Source: Denitrovibrio acetiphilus DSM 12809
GTDB taxonomy: Bacteria > Chrysiogenota > Deferribacteres > Deferribacterales > Geovibrionaceae
Assembly: GCF_000025725.1 (NCBI RefSeq)
Contig: NC_013943.1
Coordinates: 2,232,001-2,296,000, forward strand
Direction of reading: 5' to 3'
Length of the DNA stretch: 64,000 nt
This document shows positions 54,683 to 61,628 of this stretch, piece by piece. The position numbers and the translations under genes were made by a program. The notes beneath the pieces are model-generated. The model made no database searches, had not been told where the DNA came from, and was given only the letters and a program-made list of their open reading frames with translations. Every line of letters begins with the position of its first letter. Position 1 is the stretch's first letter.

Positions 54683-55282
54683 TTACCTAATACTTTCGTA
54701 GTCCTTCCAAAGTTTTCTGATCTGCTCTCTAATGCGTATTCTATTTATAAGCCACACATGATTATGAATCCACTCTTTAAGCCCGAGTCTCCTCGCGCCA
54801 AGCCCGTCAATTATAACCAGCCTGAAGTTCTCTTCGTCAATTCTCATAAGGAGTATGTTGTTTGTTGTTGCATCAGCAAAAAGTATTTTGTTACCTGAAA
54901 GATACTGTGTGAGCTCATCCAGAAGTTCTTGCTCTTTATCTTTAGAGAGCAGCTTTTTCCGCACAGCTTCCCTGAACGTCAGAACTTCTGAACCATCGTA
55001 ATTCTGAACTCTGTCAACAACCAGCCCAAGACCTTTCGAAGTTTCCACCCAGCCATAACATCTTGTTATAAAAGAATAGTCCACAACTCTATTCTTTATC
55101 GAATTAAAATACCGGTAGTCTATAATATTGTCGTTACGACGGTTTTGTTCCTTCTTTTCGAATCTGTAAATACCATGATTTGCTCTGGTCACCTTAATAA
55201 CTTTCGTGTTGTCTTCCGGATGAATATAGCATTCACGCTGCCCGCCAGATGAAAGATATAAAGAATTATCAAGACTTAACAC
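54683..55282 (-). CDS. YrbL-family protein
   Basis: 199 residues. The start is taken as GTG 55282 because the protein then aligns from residue 1 with E. coli YrbL (SSGGQRECYIHPEDNTKVIKV matching its start); a TTG five codons upstream is possible. Kinase-like fold remnants are visible (NNILLMRIDEENFRLVIIDGLGARR). In enterobacteria YrbL is PhoP/BasR-regulated and of unknown activity. Confidence 0.78.
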   Translation of the reverse strand: MLSLDNSLYLSSGGQRECYIHPEDNTKVIKVTRANHGIYRFEKKEQNRRNDNIIDYRYFNSIKNRVVDYSFITRCYGWVETSKGLGLVVDRVQNYDGSEVLTFREAVRKKLLSKDKEQELLDELTQYLSGNKILFADATTNNILLMRIDEENFRLVIIDGLGARRLGLKEWIHNHVWLINRIRIREQIRKLWKDYESIR

Positions 55283-55441
55283 ATCTGCACTTCCCAATTA
55301 AAATTACAGAAAATATACTATGAAAAACATTAATAATGCGACTTTTCTCACGGGCGTATAATACAGGCAATTAAGTTTTTTTTGCAACCGGCAATGAGTA
55401 TTAAAACAAAATAACTTATTAAAAATAATGCTTTACAGAAG

Positions 55442-55471
55442 AAAAAGCTGCCCCGTGGGGGCGGGACAGCT
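55442..55471 (-). terminator. Terminator of the cytochrome/flavoprotein operon
   Basis: Minus-strand arms AGCTGTCCCG and CGGGGCAGCT (one mismatch) around a short C-rich loop, then TTTTTC. It lies about 25 bp past the cytochrome stop codon. Confidence 0.85.
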
Positions 55472-55496
55472 CACTTGTTAGAAGGAAGTCCGCTTA

Positions 55497-56003
55497 TCAG
55501 GGGACTTCAGGAATCCAGCCTTCACCGTGACAATCTGCACAAAAACTAACGGAAGGCTTGTGCATTTTATGACACATATTGCACTCCATCTCGCCGAGGT
55601 GAGAATCATGCGGGTTATAAGCTTTAAGATATGCACTCTGCTCCACAATATCCTCAAGGTCGTGACATTCGCCAAGACATGATTTTGCAGAACCAAATTT
55701 CTCCCTCTCTTTGAAAGGAAACTCATAATCACCAGTCACAAAAACAAATGCTTCCCGCATAGCTTCTGTCACCGTTGCTTTGTGGCAGTCTTTGCATACA
55801 AGGTCTGCCTCTTTGTGTGTGTTTGCAAGTTCGCCTTCATGGTTGTATGTTTCAACATATTTATCCATAACATGGCACATACCGCATACTTCCGGATGAT
55901 GGCTAACTTTCTGGTATATCGGGTCAGCCAGCACTACCCCTACGATGAGGAGCAGCACCAGTATCCCGAAAATTATTGCTAATTTCTTTTTTTTCATAAA
56001 CAT
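55497..56003 (-). CDS. Membrane-anchored multihaem cytochrome c (NrfH/NapC-like)
   Basis: 168 residues from ATG 56003 (ATG 55997 is an alternative). One anchor helix (LAIIFGILVLLLIVGVVLA), then four CxxCH haem sites: CGMCH, CKDCH, CNMCH and CADCH, plus CLGECH, a CxxxCH sequence that may hold a fifth haem. The first site reads CGMCHVM, the CxxCHxM form of NrfH. It should take electrons from quinol and pass them to the flavoprotein encoded immediately upstream, 11 bp away. Confidence 0.88.
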   Translation of the reverse strand: MFMKKKKLAIIFGILVLLLIVGVVLADPIYQKVSHHPEVCGMCHVMDKYVETYNHEGELANTHKEADLVCKDCHKATVTEAMREAFVFVTGDYEFPFKEREKFGSAKSCLGECHDLEDIVEQSAYLKAYNPHDSHLGEMECNMCHKMHKPSVSFCADCHGEGWIPEVP

Positions 56004-56014
56004 ACTCAACGACT

Positions 56015-57517
56015 TTACGCCTGTTCCTTTGCAGCATTCTGAGCAGCAATACGCCCGAAGGTCACACAGTCACCGACAGCATTACCACCGAGTCTGTTTG
56101 TTCCGTGTATACCGCCTGTACATTCGCCGGCAGCATACATACCTTTAATAACATTGCCGTCAAGGTCAATAACCTGACCTTTAGTATTGATTCTGACCCC
56201 GCCCATTGTATGGTGTATCGCAGGTTTAACTCTGATTACATAAAACGGCCCTGTAAGGAGTGGTCTCTCAAGGTTTTTTCTGGCATACACAGGATCTTTC
56301 CCAGCTTTAACATATCCGTTATACTCCTTGAGAGTAGCTGCGAGAACCACAGGGTCGAGACCTGCTTTTTCAGCAACTTCTTTGAGAGTCTCGCCTTCAA
56401 AGACCAAACCTGACTTCTTATAAGCCTCGACTTTAGGGTGATATGTTTCTTTACTGCCTATGAGATACGCATATTTACCAGGCTGGGCAAGAATGGCTGC
56501 GGAAACTACATCTCTCCTGTCAAGATCCTGAACAAAACGTTCTCCATTTGTATTAACAAGTATGAATCCCTCACCTCTGAGCCCCTCAGTGATAAGAATA
56601 TTATTTTTGCCGGGTGTATTAGAGAAAGTCGGATGGATCTGGATATAATTTATACCTGAGGTATCAACGCCATTTTCCATAGCAGAGATCATTACCTCGC
56701 CTGTGGAAGCATCTTTAAAGTTAGTTGTTTCATAGCCCACAAGAGAGGGATCATATCTTTTAACAAGCTCAGCATTAGCGCCAAAACCACCGGCAGCAAT
56801 GATCACAGCTTTCTTAGCTTTTAACCTCTTTGTCCCTTCGCCGTCTTCGACAACAACGCCGTCCAGAGTTCTCATCCCGGTTTTTTCATCCTGACTGACA
56901 ACAAAGTCTATTACTTTAGTTTTCTTTCTGAATTCAACATCCAGTGCTTTTGCACGGCTGTAGAGAAGTTTCACAAGCCCTCCGCCATATTCATCAGAAG
57001 GGGCGTGTGCTCTCTTCCTGCTTGCACCGCCAAGCATAGTGATTTTTGAAAAAGGAGCACCTAGACCTTTCAGCCACTCTACACTCTCAGTCACTTTATC
57101 CGTAAGTTCTCTGACCAGAACAGGATCATTTTTATAGTCACCGCCCTTCAGTGTATCCTGATAGTGCAGCTCGTGAGTGTCATTGGTAATACCGAACTTT
57201 TCTCTCTGAATTGATGTTTCAGCAGCGTTCAGCCATGCAGTAGAAAGAACTGAGTTCCCACCAATGAGTGATCTTTTTTCCAGAACAACCGGGTTGCCGC
57301 CATTCTCTTTTGAAAATATAGCGGCTGTCAGACCTGCAAAACCTGATCCTATAATAATTGTATCAAGCTCTTCGTCCCATTTCTCTTTTTTGGAACCTCC
57401 AAACAATCCGGCATTTGCCTTGGGTGCAATTGATGCCGCAGTAAGACCTGCCACACCAGCGGCCATACCTTTAAGAAACTGTTTTCTTGTAATACCTTTT
57501 TCAGATTTATTGCTCAT
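56015..57517 (-). CDS. Exported fumarate-reductase-like flavoprotein
   Basis: 500 residues. A Tat-like signal (TRKQFLKGMAAGVAGLTAAS) is followed by an FAD domain (TIIIGSGFAGLTAAIFSKENG). All catalytic residues of the Shewanella flavocytochrome c3 type are recognisable: His in QIHPTFS, Glu and Arg in ITEGLRGEG, the proton-donor Arg in DLDRRDVVSAAI, His in AIHHTMGGV and Arg in GTNRLGGNAVGD. No haem domain; electrons come from the separate cytochrome. Substrate is fumarate or a related enoate (methacrylate, acrylate, urocanate cannot be excluded). Confidence 0.87.
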   Translation of the reverse strand: MSNKSEKGITRKQFLKGMAAGVAGLTAASIAPKANAGLFGGSKKEKWDEELDTIIIGSGFAGLTAAIFSKENGGNPVVLEKRSLIGGNSVLSTAWLNAAETSIQREKFGITNDTHELHYQDTLKGGDYKNDPVLVRELTDKVTESVEWLKGLGAPFSKITMLGGASRKRAHAPSDEYGGGLVKLLYSRAKALDVEFRKKTKVIDFVVSQDEKTGMRTLDGVVVEDGEGTKRLKAKKAVIIAAGGFGANAELVKRYDPSLVGYETTNFKDASTGEVMISAMENGVDTSGINYIQIHPTFSNTPGKNNILITEGLRGEGFILVNTNGERFVQDLDRRDVVSAAILAQPGKYAYLIGSKETYHPKVEAYKKSGLVFEGETLKEVAEKAGLDPVVLAATLKEYNGYVKAGKDPVYARKNLERPLLTGPFYVIRVKPAIHHTMGGVRINTKGQVIDLDGNVIKGMYAAGECTGGIHGTNRLGGNAVGDCVTFGRIAAQNAAKEQA

Positions 57518-57576
57518 TGTAACCTCCTAACTTTACAAACTTCGCTAGGATTAAAATACGAAATAAGTATTTATCT

Positions 57577-57640
57577 GTAAACTATACGTAATTAAAGATT
57601 TTTAAGTAGTTTACGTATATTTTGTTCATATTGTTCATAC
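57577..57640. promoter_or_regulatory. Inverted and direct repeats between divergent operons
   Basis: GTAAACTA (57577-57584) and TAGTTTAC (57607-57614) are perfect inverted arms 22 bp apart; each is flanked by ACGTA. Just to the right is TTGTTCATATTGTTCATA (57622-57639), two perfect tandem copies of a nine-base unit. They lie between the flavoprotein gene and the DcuS-like kinase gene and are candidate binding sites for the DcuR-like regulator. Confidence 0.55.
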
Positions 57641-57703
57641 AAAAAAGATAAAAAAACAGTTATTCTGATTAATAAGACATAGAATCAATTATTTGGTGTA
57701 ATT

Positions 57704-59329
57704 ATGATCATATTAGCTCTTGCGGAAAGGATATCATCCAAGTCATTAAAAACACAGATGTTTATCATGATAAGCTTTATTGTGCTTTTTCAGGTACTTT
57801 TAAGCGGCATAATACACTATATCCAGATGTCCGCTTATATAGAATCTTGGACAGGAAAGAGAGCAATGGACATTGCTTCCACTTTTGCAGAGGATGAAAC
57901 TGTACGGAATAATATCGAAAACATGGACAGTTACGGTCTTATACGCGAAAAAGCAAAGAAAGTGAGAGAAACTGTAGGTGCAAGATATATTGTAGTAGCC
58001 AACAAAAACAAAATCAGGCTCTCTCACCCCAAACCGGAAAGAATAGGTGGTAAATTCGCAGGGGGGGACAGTGATAGGGCTCTCAAAGGTGAAACATATT
58101 TCTCTATGGGAACAGGCACCCTTGGACCTGCTCTAAGGGGGTTTGCTCCTGTGAAAAATGATCAGGGGCATGTCATAGGCTTTGTTGCTGCGGGAGTTCT
58201 TCTGAAAGATGTCAAACACGACATTAACAATAATATATTCAGTCCGCTGGTCTATGTTCTGCTTATGACCCTCACTGCCATATGTGCTACTCTATTTATT
58301 ACCGAATACCTAAGACGTCAGACGCTCGGACTTGACCCTGCCGACATTACGTCACTCTATATACAAAAAGAAGGTATTATACATTTCGTTCGTGAGGGCA
58401 TAATAGCCGCTGACAATAACGGTCATATCATGACAATAAATCCTTCTGCGATGGAGTATCTTAATATAAGCACCCCTGAGGAAATCATCGGAAAAGATAT
58501 AACGGCTCTCCCCTTCTTTGATACTATGGAGAGTGTGTTGTCCCTGGGTATTCAGGAGCTGGACATGGAGCTGGTAGTAAGAGGACATATTATGATATTC
58601 AACTTTATCCCTGTCTTTTATGAAGGTCAGATAAATGGGGTTGTGGCAAGCTTCAGACGTAAGGATGAGACAGACTTTCTTTATAACAGGCTTTGTCAGG
58701 AGCAGGAATATTCAGAGATGCTCCGTTCTCAGGCACACGAATTTTCAAATATTATGCACACAATCGGGGGACTGCTTCAGGTCGGAGAGGTTGACGAAGC
58801 TCTGAGTATGATCCTTCAGGAATCAACTGACTACGACCATCTGGTTAAATTCCTGAAACATTCCATAAAAGAGAAACGACTTAATGCGCTCTTGCTGGGT
58901 AAGTATAATAAATCTAAAGAACTGAAAATATCTCTGGAGATAGACGTGTCAAGCAGTTTGAAAGAACTTCCGGCAACCCTCAGCAGAAAAAGCCTGCTCT
59001 CAATTGCAGGCAACCTCATTAACAACAGTTTTGATGCACTGAAAGACAGACATGAAACGGAAAAGAAAATAGTATTTTTCATTACTGATATGGGATCAGA
59101 CTTAATGATAGAAGTTGAAGACAACGGAAGCGGAGTCCCTGAAAAATTATATGACACAGTATTCGAAAAGGGTTTCAGCCTGAACAAAGGGGTAAAACGG
59201 GGGCTGGGACTTTTTTTAGTAAAACAGGCTGTGCAGGAAGCAGGCGGGGAAGTCTTCTGCGGTAAATCAGAACTCGGAGGGGCACTTTTTACAGTTATAG
59301 TCCCTAAGGAGAAAAATATATGCGACTGA
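57704..59329 (+). CDS. DcuS/CitA-family sensor histidine kinase
   Basis: 541 residues. Helix 1 at about 18-43; periplasmic PAS/sCache ligand domain with ARYIVVANKNKIRLSHP and GTLGPALRGFAPV, typical of di/tricarboxylate sensors; helix 2 at about 185-205; cytoplasmic PAS; then the SpoB-like box RSQAHEFSNIMHTIGGLLQ with the phospho-His, and a HATPase domain (NNSFDAL, EDNGSGVP, KRGLGLFLVKQ). Divergent from the fumarate-reductase-like operon, 186 bp away, and overlapping its response regulator by ten bases. Ligand is probably a C4-dicarboxylate. Confidence 0.9.
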   Translation: MIILALAERISSKSLKTQMFIMISFIVLFQVLLSGIIHYIQMSAYIESWTGKRAMDIASTFAEDETVRNNIENMDSYGLIREKAKKVRETVGARYIVVANKNKIRLSHPKPERIGGKFAGGDSDRALKGETYFSMGTGTLGPALRGFAPVKNDQGHVIGFVAAGVLLKDVKHDINNNIFSPLVYVLLMTLTAICATLFITEYLRRQTLGLDPADITSLYIQKEGIIHFVREGIIAADNNGHIMTINPSAMEYLNISTPEEIIGKDITALPFFDTMESVLSLGIQELDMELVVRGHIMIFNFIPVFYEGQINGVVASFRRKDETDFLYNRLCQEQEYSEMLRSQAHEFSNIMHTIGGLLQVGEVDEALSMILQESTDYDHLVKFLKHSIKEKRLNALLLGKYNKSKELKISLEIDVSSSLKELPATLSRKSLLSIAGNLINNSFDALKDRHETEKKIVFFITDMGSDLMIEVEDNGSGVPEKLYDTVFEKGFSLNKGVKRGLGLFLVKQAVQEAGGEVFCGKSELGGALFTVIVPKEKNICD

Positions 59330-60015
59330 TACAGGTTTTAATAATTGAAGACAATGAAAGAATTCTGAAGCTCCATAGATTGTTTCTTGAGAAGGTTGAC
59401 GGTTTTGAGCTGGTAGGTATAGCAAAATCTCTCAAAGAAGCAGAAGAGACAATAGCTGTACTTCAGCCGGATCTGATACTTCTGGATCTCTTCTTTCCTG
59501 ACGGTCACGGCATGAGCTTTCTGAAGCATATGAGAATGCAGGATATTAATTTCGATGTAATTCTCATTACTGCTGACAAAGATGTCAACTCTCTGCAGGA
59601 TGCGCTTCGTAACGGTGCGTTTGACTATATTGTCAAACCTGTTGTCTTTGACCGTTTCAAAGAATCTCTTGAGAAATACAAAACCTTTAAAACAGGGATC
59701 TCGGCAAAACAAACTATAGAACAGAAGGATGCCGACTCAATATTTATGTCTGCACAACAAGTTGAATATACTGATGACGATGTCCCCAAGGGGATAGACC
59801 CTCTAACCCTGAAAAAAGTAAAAGACACCTTAGTGGAGTACGGAGAACGGGGAATATGTGCACAGGAAACAGGTAAGCTCATAGGAGCCAGCAGAATCAC
59901 CGCAAGGCGATACCTCGAATACCTCGTCAGCGGGGGCTTCATATCAGCCGATATCACATACGGCTCTGTCGGACGCCCAGAGAGGAAATATTTCTATAAA
60001 CCTGAAAAGAACTAG
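59320..60015 (+). CDS. DcuR/CitB-family response regulator
   Basis: 231 residues. Receiver domain with the acidic pair in IIEDNERI, phosphorylated Asp in DLILLDLFFPDGHG and Lys in DYIVKPVVFDRF. C-terminal helix-turn-helix of the CitB type (GICAQETGKLIGASRITARRYLEYLVSGGFI). Pairs with the overlapping kinase. Expected targets are the divergent flavoprotein/cytochrome operon and perhaps a dicarboxylate carrier elsewhere. Confidence 0.92.
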   Translation: MRLIQVLIIEDNERILKLHRLFLEKVDGFELVGIAKSLKEAEETIAVLQPDLILLDLFFPDGHGMSFLKHMRMQDINFDVILITADKDVNSLQDALRNGAFDYIVKPVVFDRFKESLEKYKTFKTGISAKQTIEQKDADSIFMSAQQVEYTDDDVPKGIDPLTLKKVKDTLVEYGERGICAQETGKLIGASRITARRYLEYLVSGGFISADITYGSVGRPERKYFYKPEKN

Positions 60016-60029
60016 ATCGAACATAAATT

Positions 60030-60253
60030 CCCACGTGGAAACCCGGGGCTCTACGCTTCGCTCATGCTTGACACATGAAGTTACAACTTCGTTGTCAAAA
60101 CTAGAGCATATGCAAAATACGTCACTGCGAAGCCCGCAGGACTGTGGCAGTCTCTGGACTCGTTAGTTAATCCTGAGATTGCTTCGTCATTACATTCCTC
60201 GCAATGACTTATAAGCTCTAAAGCTGTGATTAGCTCATTCGTACACGCATAAA
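60030..60253 (+). repeat. Interspersed palindromic repeat, copy 2
   Basis: Second copy of the element at 20517-20741, same orientation. GTCACTGCGA (60121-60130) can pair with TCGCAATGAC (60199-60208), and GCAGTCTC with GAGATTGC inside, giving a long interrupted hairpin. It follows the response-regulator gene and, as in copy 1, abuts the terminator of a minus-strand gene on its right. Confidence 0.85.
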
Positions 60254-60278
60254 TGCGTGGTGTTCTGCCTTCGAGCGC

Positions 60279-60306
60279 ATAAAAAAAAGGGCGGAAACTC
60301 CGCCCC
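60279..60306 (-). terminator. Terminator of the dms-like operon
   Basis: Minus-strand arms GGGCGG and CCGCCC with a short loop, followed by eight T. It lies just beyond the TorD-family gene. Confidence 0.85.
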
Positions 60307-60313
60307 GACATTT

Positions 60314-60946
60314 TTATTTTTGAAGAAGCCTCACAGTCTCTTTAAAGGAACCGCGAAGCATATACGCTATGCCTTTATAAAAATCAGTCAGCGAATTCGC
60401 AAGCATAAGATCAGTAAACTCATCTACCCATGTCATCGGGTGTTCTTTAATAAAATCTATAATCTCTGCTTTTATATCTTCGCTATCCTCAGCAGATGCA
60501 GCACCGGCACAGAGATAATTCAGATAAGCACATTCGTAGGCAATATGGTCATCCGGTTCTTTATTAAGATTGTTAATCTCAATCCCGAATTTTTTATAAC
60601 GTTTCCGCACTTCAAGTGTAGCAGCACCAAATATTGTCTTATCCTGTTCTTTATAAACGGATTCCCATGGCGGTGCAAATAGATGCCCCGGCCCTATGAA
60701 CAACTTGTTAAAGTTATCAAGCAATGCAGGAAAAGCCTCATCATCATACTTTTTCATATACTCTATGAGGATTTTCAATCCCTTAACAGAGTCATCATCA
60801 GAAAACGGCCATTCTTCGAACAGCTCAAGGTTTCCTTTGACTGACTGCATGTATTCTTTGTCTGGAGCATCAAGCAGCACTTTGTTAAAAAAACTGAACG
60901 CTGCCATCATCTCAAGATATATCTCACTGTCAACTACCTTGTTCAT
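60314..60946 (-). CDS. TorD/DmsD-family chaperone
   Basis: 210 residues, all-helical. Family signature: APPWESVYKEQDK and EPDDHIAYECAYLNYL. Binds the Tat signal of the molybdoenzyme encoded upstream and holds it until cofactor insertion. It is the third gene of the operon after the DmsA-like and DmsB-like genes. Distinct from ArrD, with which it shares fold and motif spacing. Confidence 0.88.
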   Translation of the reverse strand: MNKVVDSEIYLEMMAAFSFFNKVLLDAPDKEYMQSVKGNLELFEEWPFSDDDSVKGLKILIEYMKKYDDEAFPALLDNFNKLFIGPGHLFAPPWESVYKEQDKTIFGAATLEVRKRYKKFGIEINNLNKEPDDHIAYECAYLNYLCAGAASAEDSEDIKAEIIDFIKEHPMTWVDEFTDLMLANSLTDFYKGIAYMLRGSFKETVRLLQK

Positions 60947-60964
60947 ACTATTTCCTTATATAGC

Positions 60965-60986
60965 AGGCAGGGGGGGTACCCCTGCC
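60965..60986 (-). promoter_or_regulatory. Intercistronic hairpin before the chaperone gene
   Basis: AGGCAGGGG and CCCCTGCCT arms with a tiny loop and no T run, between the iron-sulfur subunit and chaperone genes. Like the arrB-arrD hairpin it may reduce chaperone output or protect the upstream message. Confidence 0.45.
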
Positions 60987-61003
60987 TAACTGTTAACTGA
61001 TTA

Positions 61004-61618
61004 TTAAAATACTTCTTCTTTATTAACTATAGTTGTGCCTGATGAAGCATCTTTATGAGGTTCATAAACAACGTTAGGATCTGTTGTATTTATGAAACTT
61101 GCAATTGTGTTCAGTGAACCGTATTTTTCCTTAAGCTCTTCCATTTCTCCGAAATCAAGAGCTCTGGAAGGGCATGCTTTTACACATGCAGGATTAGGTA
61201 CACCATCGACACCTGTTTCATCTGAACACATGATGCATTTTTTCATATGTCCTGCTTCATAGTCGTATACAGGTGCAGTATAAGGGCAAACCTGCTGGCA
61301 GCCGAAGCATGAGATACATTTTTCAGCATCATATACAACGATACCATCTGATTCGCGTTTAGTATACGCATTTGCAGGACATATGTTCAGACATGCTGGA
61401 TCATCACATTGGTTACACGCCATAGAAACGTAAAATGCATATACACTCTGGCTGTATGCATTAGCGTCTTCTTTATTCCATGTACCGCCTGAAAATTCAT
61501 ATACTTTTCTGTACTTTTCACCTGAATTCAGATTTTGTCTGTCTTTGCAGGCTACAAAACAAGCCTTGCAACCTGTGCAATGTTTAGTATCTATATAAAA
61601 TCCGTACTGTTTGCTCAT
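61004..61618 (-). CDS. DmsB-like iron-sulfur subunit
   Basis: 204 residues, the same size as E. coli DmsB. Four Cys clusters: CTGCKACFVACKD, CNQCDDPACLNICP, CISCFGCQQVCP and CIMCSDETGVDGVPNPACVKACP. The second of two adjacent ATGs is preferred because AGGAGG is then five bases away. Receives electrons for the DmsA-like subunit. No DmsC-like anchor gene follows; the chaperone gene does. Confidence 0.9.
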   Translation of the reverse strand: MSKQYGFYIDTKHCTGCKACFVACKDRQNLNSGEKYRKVYEFSGGTWNKEDANAYSQSVYAFYVSMACNQCDDPACLNICPANAYTKRESDGIVVYDAEKCISCFGCQQVCPYTAPVYDYEAGHMKKCIMCSDETGVDGVPNPACVKACPSRALDFGEMEELKEKYGSLNTIASFINTTDPNVVYEPHKDASSGTTIVNKEEVF

Positions 61619-61628
61619 CATATCCTCC

